Shown here one piece after another: positions 42,943 to 51,386 of a DNA stretch of 64,000 nt. How positions within the stretch are numbered: position 1 is the first letter of the stretch; each line of letters opens with the position of its first letter. This DNA is from Thiorhodovibrio litoralis (GTDB taxonomy: Bacteria; Pseudomonadota; Gammaproteobacteria; Chromatiales; Chromatiaceae). The stretch is taken from contig NZ_CP121473.1 in assembly GCF_033954455.1 (NCBI RefSeq), positions 3,520,501 to 3,584,500 of the forward strand, given 5' to 3'. The position numbers and the translations under genes are program-made. The notes under the pieces are model-generated. The model was not told where the DNA came from and made no database searches. It saw nothing but the letters and a program-made list of their open reading frames with translations.

Positions 42943-43140
42943 ATGACCAAGTTCTTGGTCATCATCGTGATCGCGGTGAGTCTGGAAGCGCTGGTGTTCA
43001 TCCTCGGCGCGGCCAATGATCATCTCAGCCTGTTGGTTTACCCGGCCATCTTGCTGACGACAGCAGCTGGGCTGGTGGCCGCTTTAGCGCTGTATCTGCG
43101 CCTGAGCAGTTCCGCGGAGCAACGCTTGCCACGGCGATGA
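42943..43140 (+). CDS. Small two-helix membrane protein
   Basis: 65 residues from the ATG at 42943 with two predicted membrane helices (FLVIIVIAVSLEALVFILGA and LVYPAILLTTAAGLVAALAL). No strong ribosome site is seen. It may be an accessory of the BCCT transporter now decayed upstream. Function unknown; the gene call itself is moderate. Confidence 0.45.
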   Translation: MTKFLVIIVIAVSLEALVFILGAANDHLSLLVYPAILLTTAAGLVAALALYLRLSSSAEQRLPRR

Positions 43141-43284
43141 TGGTCGCAATGCAGGGCTTGCCCCGTTGACCTTGACCAACGCCTGACTGTGTCGATACGC
43201 CAGCAAAGGTGGGAAGCCAATTGCTGGTCCCCGGCCGGCTCATCAACCAATTCCGCACCACAAGCAGACTTGCAGGAGGAAGCG

Positions 43285-43746
43285 ATGTTTGAGATCAGAT
43301 CAGCAGCTAAGGGCTGGCTGCTTGCGCTCCTCGTATCGGCGCCGTTTGGTGCCGCAGCGGCCGCGGATGCCCCCTGGGGACCGGCCGCTCGCGCGAGCAA
43401 AGCAAACTATGCGCCGCAGAAGGTTGTCTACGACGTCGCGGTCTCCGATAGAGATGCGCTCGAGGGCGTGATCGACCGGGTCAGCTATCTGAACAACCTC
43501 TACGGCGCCGACCCATTCAATGCCTCGATCGTGGTCATTCTCCACGGTGACGAAATCCCGTTCTTTGCGATCGCGAACTTTCCCAAAAATGAAGAGTTGG
43601 TGCGCCGGGCGCAGAGCCTCACGCTCGCCGCGCAGGCACATGGGTTCAAGCCCAAAGACATCCATGGGTTCGTCAAGATGGTGCCCATGGCAGACGCGGA
43701 ACTGATCACACTGCAGCAGGAGGATGGCTATGCCTACATGCGTTGA
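43285..43746 (+). CDS. Periplasmic DsrE-like protein
   Basis: 153 residues from the ATG at 43285 (AGGAGG upstream). A signal peptide (WLLALLVSAPFGAAAAADA) is followed by the DsrE-like fold: KVVYDVAVSDRDALEGVIDR, IVVILHGDEIPFFAIANFPK, and a terminal GFVKMVPMADAELITLQQED. DsrE-type proteins handle sulfane sulfur, but the export signal and the lack of a conserved cysteine point to the periplasmic branch of unknown function. The last 17 bases overlap the MBL gene. Confidence 0.8.
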   Translation: MFEIRSAAKGWLLALLVSAPFGAAAAADAPWGPAARASKANYAPQKVVYDVAVSDRDALEGVIDRVSYLNNLYGADPFNASIVVILHGDEIPFFAIANFPKNEELVRRAQSLTLAAQAHGFKPKDIHGFVKMVPMADAELITLQQEDGYAYMR

Positions 43747-44758
43747 CCCAATTCGAAGCGCCACCCTGGCACTGGCCACCGCGGCGGTGACCACCGCGCC
43801 AATGCCGATGGCCGAGGCGGTTGAGACCCCGTACGGTGCCGTCAGTCTGCCATTTGAGCTGCGCCGGGTTCCAGACAGCCCGGTCTACTATGTTGTTGGC
43901 CGCTCTGGCGTGCCGGATACCGTCAATGAGGGCCATACCTCGAATGCCGGATTCGTCGTCACCGACGACGGAGTTGTGGTGTTCGACGCCCTCGGCACGC
44001 CCGCGCTCGGCTATCGACTGCTCCAGCGAATTCAGGCGATCACGGACCAACCTATTGCGCGCATCATCGTCAGCCATTACCACGCAGATCATATTTACGG
44101 CCTGCAGGCATTCGCGGAGCACGCCGGCGATCCAGAAGTCTGGGCCCAACTTCACGCGCTCGACTACCTCGGCGGCACCCGCGCCAGTCAGGGCGAAGCC
44201 GCGCAGCGCCGGCTCGCGCAGCGCCGGGAGGCGCTGTTTCCCTGGGTGGATGAGACGACCCACATCGTCGCACCGGATGTTGTCTTCGAACAGGCAGTCC
44301 GGTTCGAGCTCGGCGGAGTCAACTTCGAGGTTCGGCACATGGGCCCAGCGCATGCGCCGGGTGACTCGGCGATGTTCGTCGAGGATTACGGTGTTTTCTT
44401 TAGCGGCGACGTCATCTACGACGGGCGTATTCCGTTTCTCGACAGTCCCGAAACGGATATCGAGCAGTGGGTCGCAGGATTGGACGCCATCGCGGCGCTC
44501 GACGACGAGGTCCGCGCGATCATTCCGGGCCATGGCTCCTTATCCAAAAAGCCGCAGGAAGCAGTTGCCTTTACCCGTGGGTATATCACCGACGTTAAGG
44601 ACGCGATGCGATCAGCCGTCGAGGATTTCGTGCCGTTCGACCAGGCCTACTCAGACACTGACTGGTCAAAGTACGCCGACATGCCCGCGTTCGACGCGAG
44701 TCACCGTGGGAATGCCTATCGCGTTTACCTGGAGCAAGAAGCAGAATTGCTTCAGTAA
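43730..44758 (+). CDS. Exported MBL-fold hydrolase (quinoprotein-relay / SoxH-like)
   Basis: 342 residues from the ATG at 43730, six bases after AGGAGG (43724 is an alternative ATG). An N-terminal export segment (ALATAAVTTAPMPMAEA) precedes a metallo-beta-lactamase domain: FVVTDDGVVVFDALGTPALG, the zinc motif IIVSHYHADHIYGLQAFAEH, MGPAHAPGDSAMFVEDYGVF, FSGDVIYDGRIPFL and IIPGHGSLS. These fit periplasmic MBL proteins found with sulfur-oxidation or quinoprotein systems. Coupling to the DsrE-like gene suggests a joint role in periplasmic sulfur or redox chemistry; that is inference. Confidence 0.85.
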   Translation: MPTCVDPIRSATLALATAAVTTAPMPMAEAVETPYGAVSLPFELRRVPDSPVYYVVGRSGVPDTVNEGHTSNAGFVVTDDGVVVFDALGTPALGYRLLQRIQAITDQPIARIIVSHYHADHIYGLQAFAEHAGDPEVWAQLHALDYLGGTRASQGEAAQRRLAQRREALFPWVDETTHIVAPDVVFEQAVRFELGGVNFEVRHMGPAHAPGDSAMFVEDYGVFFSGDVIYDGRIPFLDSPETDIEQWVAGLDAIAALDDEVRAIIPGHGSLSKKPQEAVAFTRGYITDVKDAMRSAVEDFVPFDQAYSDTDWSKYADMPAFDASHRGNAYRVYLEQEAELLQ

Positions 44759-44790
44759 CGTCATCCGGTCTTGGCGTGCTTCCCTGCCCG

Positions 44791-45196
44791 CTACGCGAGC
44801 GCTAACCACATCTGGCGAGAAGGCCCCTTCTGCCCGTGGTCACACTTGCGCACCCGATAGCGCAGCGTCTCGCGGGTAGTGCCGAGCATGCGCGCGGCAG
44901 CGGTAACGTTGCGCGCGCTGCGCTCGAGCGCGGTCTGGATGATATACCGATCCATGTCCTCGAGCGCCATGGAGCCGTTGAGCGGGATGATCAGTCGGTC
45001 ACCTTCCACGCCGGGTCCGGAGCTCGCCCGTGAGCTTGGCGCTGGCACGCAGAATCACCTGCAAGCGCTCGGCGATCTCGGAATCCGGCTGTTCCAGGAC
45101 CAGGCTTTCACAGACCAGATCAATGGCACCAAGGGGGCTGCGCTGTCGGTGTGCTAACTCCCGTGCCTGCTCGGTCACCAGTGCCAGGCATTCGAG
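44791..45196 (-). pseudogene. Two-component system remnant (histidine kinase piece plus Fis-type HTH piece)
   Basis: On the minus strand one frame ends with LVTEQARELAHRQRSPLGAI and DLVCESLVLEQPDSEIAERL, resembling the phosphoacceptor helix of a histidine kinase. A different frame then gives LEDMDRYIIQTALERSARNV and TAAARMLGTTRETLRYRVRK, the Fis-type helix-turn-helix of an NtrC-class regulator. The kinase ATPase domain, receiver and sigma-54 AAA domains are missing between them. It looks like a deletion joining the start of a sensor gene to the end of its regulator gene. Confidence 0.68.
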
Positions 45197-45527
45197 ATCG
45201 GCGAGACAGCCATGCGAGCGCCGCCAGTCACGATCAGGGCCCGCGCCAGCGACTTGCCCTTGGGTTTGTTCGCAACGCACCGATTCGCGCCCCGGGCCTC
45301 GCCTTGGATCGCGCCCTACCGGCGCCGACCGCTCGGCGGTACCGTCTCCTCTCATGTGTGTTTTGGGCTCCATCGGTTCAATTTCATCAAGACTGATCTG
45401 CTCCTGTAGGTGATCTTAGAGCCCAGTTTTCCGCGCGCTTTCATGGTGGTTTGCCATCTGCTGAGCCACTTCGAGTTGACCGCCATTTCTGAGGTATTCG
45501 GTGATTCCTGTCACGCGAACGCGGCAC

Positions 45528-46013
45528 TTAAACACCGGCGTAGTCGGCAGGCTCCTGGAACTCGCGCTTCTGCCCGCAAAAGCTGTTGTACAGCTGCCGA
45601 TGTCGCGCGAGTCCATACTCATCCTCCCTTGTCTCATAGGCGCGAACCCAGTCGATCAGGTTGTCCAGGTTCGCGTTCTGCGCCGCTGGAGAGGGATATT
45701 TTTCCGGCTCCCAAGGACGCGAGCGGCAATGCGCGACACAGACCTCGATACCGGGGTTAAGGAAAATCAGTTCCTCGCATTCAGCCAAGATGGGCGCGAG
45801 AATATCGGCGTAGCAGCCTTCGATAATCCAGCTCTCATGCGTGGCGATAAAGCGGCGCACGTCCGCGATACTGTCCGCGAGCGGACGCCGTGCCGGGCCA
45901 TCCGCGAAGGCGACGGTATCGAGCGACAGGCAAGCAGCCGGCTCGCGGGCGAGTCGTTTCCTGGAGAAGGTGCTCTTGCCGGAACCGGCATTACCCAGAA
46001 GAATGATTTTCAC
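45528..46013 (-). CDS. P-loop nucleoside/nucleotide kinase-like protein
   Basis: 161 residues from a GTG at 46013 with GAGGA upstream (MKIILLGNAGSGKSTFSRKR). The Walker A motif GNAGSGKST, a lid-like Arg-rich region (HCRSRPWEPEKYPS) and WIIEGCYADIL place it with small adenylate/shikimate-kinase-like ATPases (AAA_17-type). The substrate is unknown. A TTG twelve bases upstream is a possible but weaker start. Sequence downstream (45410-45527) is less GC-rich and holds no gene. Confidence 0.78.
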   Translation of the reverse strand: MKIILLGNAGSGKSTFSRKRLAREPAACLSLDTVAFADGPARRPLADSIADVRRFIATHESWIIEGCYADILAPILAECEELIFLNPGIEVCVAHCRSRPWEPEKYPSPAAQNANLDNLIDWVRAYETREDEYGLARHRQLYNSFCGQKREFQEPADYAGV

Positions 46014-46084
46014 GTTTATCCTCAACAGCTAAGGTCCGCGAGACAGCGGCGCTGATGCGGTCTCGTCGACATCGGGAAGCAATC

Positions 46085-46318
46085 ATGGCGGTTATTCTCT
46101 GGCTTGTCATCGCCGCCTGGTCCTTTCACTGCATGGATCTGGTTTCGAGTGATTGGCTCAGGTGCGCCTTCTGTCCAATTCTGTTCGGAATAGCCATCCT
46201 TGCGCTGCTGGTCAAGCTCGTCTCCCGCTTGGGGCCGGGAGCTGGCGACGGATTCGGCGGCGATGGTGGGGATTGGTTCGACGGCGGCGGTGATGGAGGC
46301 GATGGCGGCGGTGATTGA
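46085..46318 (+). CDS. Small membrane protein with Gly-Asp tail
   Basis: 77 residues from the ATG at 46085. Two hydrophobic helices (MAVILWLVIAAWSFHCMDLV, FCPILFGIAILALLVKLV) are followed by a low-complexity Gly/Asp tail (GFGGDGGDWFDGGGDGGDGG). Such Gly-rich tails occur on several small membrane proteins of unknown function. It is divergent from the P-loop gene. Function unknown. Confidence 0.6.
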   Translation: MAVILWLVIAAWSFHCMDLVSSDWLRCAFCPILFGIAILALLVKLVSRLGPGAGDGFGGDGGDWFDGGGDGGDGGGD

Positions 46319-46348
46319 GAACCCATCCACCTCACCGCCTTGCTTGGC

Positions 46349-47545
46349 TCATCCCTTCACGCACACCACCTGCTTCAAGGTATGCACCACCTCGACCAGG
46401 TCGCTCTGGTTTGCCATGACCTGGTCGATGTCCTTGTAGGCGCCAGGGATTTCATCGAGCACGCCTTTGTCCTTGCGGCAGACCACGCCTTGGGTTTGGG
46501 CTTCCAGGTCGGCTGGCTTGAACTGTTTTTCGGCGGCGGTCCGGCTCATCCGCCGCCCCGCTCCGTGGGCACAGGAGCAGAAGCTCTCGGGGTTGCCCTT
46601 GCCGCGCACGATGTAGCTCTTCGCGCCCATGCTGCCGGGGATGATGCCAAGATCGCCTTCGCGCGCACGGATGGCGCCCTTGCGGGTGACCCAGACATTG
46701 GCGCCGAAGTGGTTCTCGCGATCCACATAGTTGTGGTGGCAGTTGACCACTTCCTCGGTCACGCGAAACTCGGGCAGATGCCGCGCCAGCGCAGCGAGTA
46801 CCAGGCGCATCATCTGGTCGCGATTCTCGCGCGCATAGGCCTGCGCCCAGGAGACCGCCTCGACATAGTCGTCGAAGTGCTCGGTGCCCTCGGGCAGATA
46901 GGCCAGGTCCCGGTCCGGCAGCTGAATCATCCAGCGCTCCATGTCGCGCCGGGCCAGCTCGATGAAGTAATGGCCGATGGCGTTGCCAATCCCGCGACTG
47001 CCAGAATGCAGCATCACCCAGACGCGGTTGGACTCATCCAGACAGACCTCGATGAAGTGATTGCCCCCACCCAGGGTCCCGATCTGGTTGACCCAGTTGG
47101 AGAAGCGCCCGAAGGCCTTGAGCAGTTGCGGGTGCTTGTCGGTCATCGCCTTGAGCGGCGCGGCGAAGGGCTCGGCGGCGTCGTTCAGCGCGCGGTCGTC
47201 TTTGTGCTGCGCGCGCCCGACCGGCACATCGCGGCTGATCTGGTCGAAGAGCTTCTTTAGTCCCTTCTCGTCGATCTGCTCGGCGGTCAACGAGGTGCGT
47301 GCGGCGGCCATGCCGCAGCCGATATCGACACCGACGGCGGCTGGGATGATGGCCTTGTCGGTCGCGATGACGCTACCGATGGTGGCGCCGATACCCAGAT
47401 GCACATCGGGCATGGCGGCGACATGATGGTGGATGAAGGGCAGGGTCGAGATATTGACGAGCTGCGCTTGCGAGCGCGCATCGATATCGTCGGTCCAGAC
47501 CTTGACGGGCTTCTCGCCCTCGGTGAATACCTGCCGGATGGGCAT
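46349..47545 (-). CDS. rtcB: RNA-splicing ligase RtcB
   Basis: 398 residues from the ATG at 47545 (GAGGAGG upstream). The RtcB metal and guanylylation motifs are present: MPDVHLGIGATIGSVIATDK, AAVGVDIGCGMAAARTSL with the metal-binding cysteine, GTLGGGNHFIEVCLDESN, MLHSGSRGIGNAIGHYF, VVNCHHNYVDRENHFGANV and FCSCAHGAGRRMSR with the guanylylated histidine. RtcB joins 2',3'-cyclic phosphate and 5'-OH RNA ends in repair. No RtcA or RtcR neighbour is present. The longer frame to 47656 is unsupported. Confidence 0.93.
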   Translation of the reverse strand: MPIRQVFTEGEKPVKVWTDDIDARSQAQLVNISTLPFIHHHVAAMPDVHLGIGATIGSVIATDKAIIPAAVGVDIGCGMAAARTSLTAEQIDEKGLKKLFDQISRDVPVGRAQHKDDRALNDAAEPFAAPLKAMTDKHPQLLKAFGRFSNWVNQIGTLGGGNHFIEVCLDESNRVWVMLHSGSRGIGNAIGHYFIELARRDMERWMIQLPDRDLAYLPEGTEHFDDYVEAVSWAQAYARENRDQMMRLVLAALARHLPEFRVTEEVVNCHHNYVDRENHFGANVWVTRKGAIRAREGDLGIIPGSMGAKSYIVRGKGNPESFCSCAHGAGRRMSRTAAEKQFKPADLEAQTQGVVCRKDKGVLDEIPGAYKDIDQVMANQSDLVEVVHTLKQVVCVKG

Positions 47546-48132
47546 ATTGTCCTCCTCGCCGCCTGTGAACGGCCTGGTTGATCCGGCGCATCTTGGAACA
47601 AGATCGACGCCGAGATCACATGACCGCCATTGGCTATGATGGGCCAAGACAGCCAAACCAAGGCGGGGATGGCGTTGCGAACAGCAGGTTTCGGGATGGA
47701 AGCCTGGACACTCCGGTGTTGCTCAACCCCGCCAGATCGGCTGACGGGGTGACCGGTCAGGCGATCAGCACGTGCGCGCTGGTGTTTTGCCGAAGGATCG
47801 GCGGTTGAATGGGCAGCGACGCCGTGATGTGCGGGGGTGATGGACAGGGAAGGCGCCGGACACATCATGCGCGCGCCGGAGCACCGCGCCGCCTGATATC
47901 GAATCGGTGACGGTCGATGGGATGGCGACGGTGAGCATGGTGAGACGCAAGGCGTTATCCTGACATCGGAGCATCATGTAAACGGCTGCCTGGAGACATC
48001 CGCGAGAGCGGAAGTCTAGACCCGATGTCTTTGCCCCGCAAGCGGCGAAGAACCGGGAGCATCAGGCTCTTATTCATCGATAGGATTTGGCTCGCGCGCA
48101 TCCGCCTGTGATGGGGATAAGGAGACACAGCC
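47546..48132. other. Spacer without recognised gene
   Basis: About 590 bases between rtcB (minus) and the 140-residue plus-strand gene. Short open frames on both strands show no domain or ribosome site. It must contain the rtcB promoter; no sigma-54 element of the RtcR type could be identified with confidence. Confidence 0.4.
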
Positions 48133-48555
48133 ATGACCGACCCGCGACTGATTCTTTATCACACCCAAGCAATCAGCGCGCGCACGCGCTTTGTGCGCTT
48201 CGATCATGGCGGCATCTGCGGGTTTCGCGTCCTGCCCGTGGGAATCAGCCTGGCCGATCCCGGCAACCAAGCCTCGCGGACGCTGGTCTCGCATCCAGCC
48301 TTCTTGCTGCGCGCGGCTGAGAAACAACTGCGCTTGCCCAGGGATACTGTAGAAGTGCATCCCCGTTTTCGTGCCGAGTTGCCGTCACCGCACGGCACCA
48401 TCGAGGTCATGCTGGCCCGGTTTACCACCCTGGACCCACCCTTCGCGGAGGTTGAGGCCATCGGCGGCACCTTCATCGCTTTGACCGAAGCGCGCGGACT
48501 GCCGCCGGTGGAGTTGGAATTGCTGCGACGGGCCTATGAACAGGTTCTCGGTTAG
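48133..48555 (+). CDS. Conserved hypothetical protein
   Basis: 140 residues with a good ribosome site (AAGGAGACACAGCC). Visible pieces include LILYHTQAISARTRFVRFDH, FRAELPSPHGTIEVMLARFT and a helical C-terminus LPPVELELLRRAYEQVLG. There is no signal peptide, membrane helix or recognised catalytic motif. The coding look is good but I cannot name a family. It converges with the NifX-like gene. Confidence 0.62.
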   Translation: MTDPRLILYHTQAISARTRFVRFDHGGICGFRVLPVGISLADPGNQASRTLVSHPAFLLRAAEKQLRLPRDTVEVHPRFRAELPSPHGTIEVMLARFTTLDPPFAEVEAIGGTFIALTEARGLPPVELELLRRAYEQVLG

Positions 48556-48612
48556 CGGGCAATGTGCGCCGGATTTTGCAAACGGCTGCCAAACGCGGGG
48601 TAAGGCGCCATC

Positions 48613-48948
48613 TCAGTCGCACGCCTGTCGGCGCGCATAGTCATGCAAGGCCACCTCAATCGGCTCGTTGGCATAATCGGATACCGCCCGAACCCCCATC
48701 GCCGCCAGCTTCGCCCGAGGGGGCTCGCCGATCATGGCGACCAGCACTGCCTGACAGTCGGCGAGCGCATTGAGAATGCCTCCAAGGGCTGACTTCATGG
48801 ATTGGCCGGCCACACAGTATTGCTCGATGCCGCGCCTTTCCAGGAAGGTTGTCGTCTCGCCGCTGAGGTCGTAGACCCAAAATTCCCTGGCATGGCCAAA
48901 ATGCGTATCAATGGTCAGGCCATCGTTGGTGGCAATAGCAACTTTCAT
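48613..48948 (-). CDS. NifX/NifB C-terminal-like (dinitrogenase cofactor-type) protein
   Basis: 111 residues: MKVAIATNDGLTIDTHFGHA, REFWVYDLSGETTTFLERR, LGGILNALADCQAVLVAMIG and GVRAVSDYANEPIEVALHDY. This is the NifX/NafY/NifB-C fold, which binds iron-molybdenum-cofactor precursors or other Fe-S clusters. The H in THFGHA is the usual ligand position. No nif genes are nearby, so a role in nitrogenase is not implied; members also occur in unrelated Fe-S contexts. Confidence 0.82.
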   Translation of the reverse strand: MKVAIATNDGLTIDTHFGHAREFWVYDLSGETTTFLERRGIEQYCVAGQSMKSALGGILNALADCQAVLVAMIGEPPRAKLAAMGVRAVSDYANEPIEVALHDYARRQACD

Positions 48949-49054
48949 TGGTTTCTCTGCATCTTCATGCCCTTTTCAGTCGACCCGGCCGATACGCGGA
49001 ACGGCTGCCATGCAAGGTCTCGACCCGACGACGAGCAACCGTGCAGGCGGTTCC

Positions 49055-50587
49055 TCAGCGCCGTAGAAGTCGCCCGTCGACTCCGGCATTCAACGTATCT
49101 TGCTGGCGGAAGGCCTCGGTCACCATATCCAACACAAGACGTCCGGTCGCGGTGGCATCCGAGAGATCCTTGAGCTCGGCATAGCCGTCGCCGCCGGCGG
49201 CAAGGAAATCCGGCATCACCAGTCGATACTTGGCCGTGATGTCCAGCGGCTCACCACCGACCTGCACCGATTGGGCCTGGCCGTCTGCGATCACCAGACG
49301 GATTCCGGAAACCTGGAGAAAGCCTCCTGGGTCATCCTGCGGATCGAGCGCGGCGGAACGGTTCAGCACCTGCTGGAGCGTGGCACCGCTGAGGGTGGCG
49401 GTGACCAGTTCGTTGCCGAACGGGAAAGCCTCATGGATGTCGCGAATGCGGACCTCACCGGCCGGGAGGCTAGCACGGAAGGTACCAGCGTTGAACAAGG
49501 CCACGTCGGCCCCGGTCAGGGCGCGGGCCAGGTCGCCCACCCAATCGCCAAAGTTGCTCTCGGTGCGGCGAATGACCGCACGGCTGGCGTCGAGCACCTG
49601 GGCGTTGTGCCCAACGACCACCTCGATCTCCTCGGCCAGGCGCGCATTCAGTTCAGCCACGCCGGTGGCGATCCTGGCGTCCTCCGGGATGCTGTTGTCG
49701 ACCGGGATTACCCGGTAGTCTTGGATGTCGATCTGTCCGTCTTGAACCACGAGGTCCATCCGACCCAGATACTGTCCGCGCGAACCGGCTTGGACAATCG
49801 CCACCCCATGTTCAATTTCCGGCTGCCTGAGCAGGCGATGATTGTGGCCACCAACGATGAGGTCGATCCCGGGGACGCTGTGGGCGAGTTGGCGGTCTGC
49901 TTTGAGACCCAGATGCGACAACACGACCACCAGATCGGCGCGCGCGCGCAGCCAGGGCAGCCAGCCGGCGGCGATGTCGGCGGGCGGCATCATGCGAATC
50001 CCGCTGGTGTTGCGCGGATGGGTGGTGGTGGTCAATTCCTCCGTCACCAAGCCAAGGATGCCGATGCGCGGGCCGCCAGCTGGGTGCAGCACCACAGTCG
50101 CGGGCGTCGGAAAAGGCACTGGGGAGGCATCGAGGTTGGCGGCCAGGATCGGAAAGCCGGCGGTGTCTAGGCGCTCGCGGAATACTGCCTGACCGTAGTC
50201 CAGTTCATGATTGCCCATAACGGCGGCATCCACGCCCATGTCGGTCAGGAACTCGATGTCTGGCGCGCCGAGGAAGATCGTCGAGGTGACCGTCCCCTGG
50301 AGTAGGTCACCGCCAAACAGCAGGATCACCGGCCGGGTCGGTTCCTCGGCGCGGATGGACTGCACCAGCCAGGCAAGACGCGCGATGCCTCCCAGTTGCT
50401 TGCGGCTGGCCCCATCCCCTGTCGGATCGTCCACCGGATCCAGCTGACCGTGGAAGTCATTGAAATGCAGAATGGTCAGTGGCAACGCCTCATCGGCCCA
50501 GGTTGGTCTCGCGGCCAGCGTGAGCGCGACGATCAGGGCAATGATGAGATGCCGGGGCATTGGGTTTCGGGCGGTTGACAGGATCAT
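49055..50587 (-). CDS. Periplasmic 5'-nucleotidase / metallophosphatase (UshA-like)
   Basis: 510 residues from 50587 (50560 also possible). A signal peptide (HLIIALIVALTLAARPTWA) leads to the calcineurin-like domain: LTILHFNDFHGQLDPVDDPT, VILLFGGDLLQGTVTSTIFL, AAVMGNHELDYGQAVFRERL, VVVLSHLGLKADRQL and DLIVGGHNHRLLRQPEIEHG. The C-terminal 5'-nucleotidase domain follows (ESNFGDWVGDLARALTGADV, ALFNAGTFRASLPAGEVRIR, FLAAGGDGYAELKDLSDATA). It hydrolyses external nucleotides or sugar nucleotides. It follows the DUF2499/DUF3593 gene by four bases. Confidence 0.9.
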   Translation of the reverse strand: MILSTARNPMPRHLIIALIVALTLAARPTWADEALPLTILHFNDFHGQLDPVDDPTGDGASRKQLGGIARLAWLVQSIRAEEPTRPVILLFGGDLLQGTVTSTIFLGAPDIEFLTDMGVDAAVMGNHELDYGQAVFRERLDTAGFPILAANLDASPVPFPTPATVVLHPAGGPRIGILGLVTEELTTTTHPRNTSGIRMMPPADIAAGWLPWLRARADLVVVLSHLGLKADRQLAHSVPGIDLIVGGHNHRLLRQPEIEHGVAIVQAGSRGQYLGRMDLVVQDGQIDIQDYRVIPVDNSIPEDARIATGVAELNARLAEEIEVVVGHNAQVLDASRAVIRRTESNFGDWVGDLARALTGADVALFNAGTFRASLPAGEVRIRDIHEAFPFGNELVTATLSGATLQQVLNRSAALDPQDDPGGFLQVSGIRLVIADGQAQSVQVGGEPLDITAKYRLVMPDFLAAGGDGYAELKDLSDATATGRLVLDMVTEAFRQQDTLNAGVDGRLLRR

Positions 50588-50591
50588 GGGT

Positions 50592-51266
50592 TCATTCAGT
50601 GACAGCTTCGATCTGAGCCGAACGCAATTTCCGATAGGCGCCGAGCGCAATGAGAAAATTGCTGACTGACAGCAGACTTTCGCTCGCCCCGTGCAGCGCG
50701 TCAGCGTGGGACAGGCTCGGCAGGCCGAGTTGGACGGTCGCCAGCCGCATTGCGGCAATCGCCCCGGCGACGAACACCAGCAGGAACCAGAAGCCCGCGA
50801 TGCTCAATGGCGAGAACAGACCGGGCGTTTGGCGGTGCACCACCACCAGCAGCGCCAGAAAGCCGAGATAGGCCAGGTTCGCGCCGGGTAGCAAGGCGGT
50901 CATGCCATCAGCCACCCACAGCCGGCTGACGCCCCACATCATACCAATCACGAACACCATAGCGGCGAACCAACCCACCCGGACTCGTTCGGTGCGCACC
51001 ATCAGAAAGGTTGCCGATAGCAGCGCAAGACTGCCGAGGAAGGTCATCAGACGCGCCCCTTCCAGCAGCCAATGGGCACGATCGCCACTGGCATGGAAAC
51101 TTAGGACCATGAGCCCTGCGGCCAGGTGCGGGAGCATGGCGTAGGCAAAGCGCCGAACCTGCGGAAAGCCTGCCACGACCGCATAGCGATGAAAGAACAG
51201 CAGGGCCGCCAGCCATTCGCTGACCGTCAGCAGATGAATGATGGCCGTGGGCAGTGACAGCAGCAT
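50592..51266 (-). CDS. Membrane protein combining DUF2499-like and DUF3593-like halves
   Basis: 224 residues with about seven membrane helices. The first half (LSLPTAIIHLLTVSEWLAAL, FFHRYAVVAGFPQVRRFAYA, MLPHLAAGLMVLSFHASGDR) resembles DUF2499. The second (GANLAYLGFLALLVVVHRQT, GFWFLLVFVAGAIAAMRLAT, ADALHGASESLLSVSNFLIA) resembles DUF3593. In cyanobacteria and plastids these are known mainly as two proteins of unknown function. This match is by pattern recall and needs a profile search. It is the first gene of a tight pair with the nucleotidase. Confidence 0.68.
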   Translation of the reverse strand: MLLSLPTAIIHLLTVSEWLAALLFFHRYAVVAGFPQVRRFAYAMLPHLAAGLMVLSFHASGDRAHWLLEGARLMTFLGSLALLSATFLMVRTERVRVGWFAAMVFVIGMMWGVSRLWVADGMTALLPGANLAYLGFLALLVVVHRQTPGLFSPLSIAGFWFLLVFVAGAIAAMRLATVQLGLPSLSHADALHGASESLLSVSNFLIALGAYRKLRSAQIEAVTE

Positions 51267-51386
51267 GATTGCGCATTAAGGTCGCTGATCAGACGCGCCA
51301 GTCTAGCATCCACGTTGCACGCCGAATGGGACCGTCAGCATGCGATGGGCGAATGCAGCCACCTTCTCCTGAGCACGGATGAATCC

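Noticed and set aside
47546-48132. RtcR-type sigma-54 promoter for rtcB
   Set aside because: No convincing -24/-12 element and no rtcR gene nearby.
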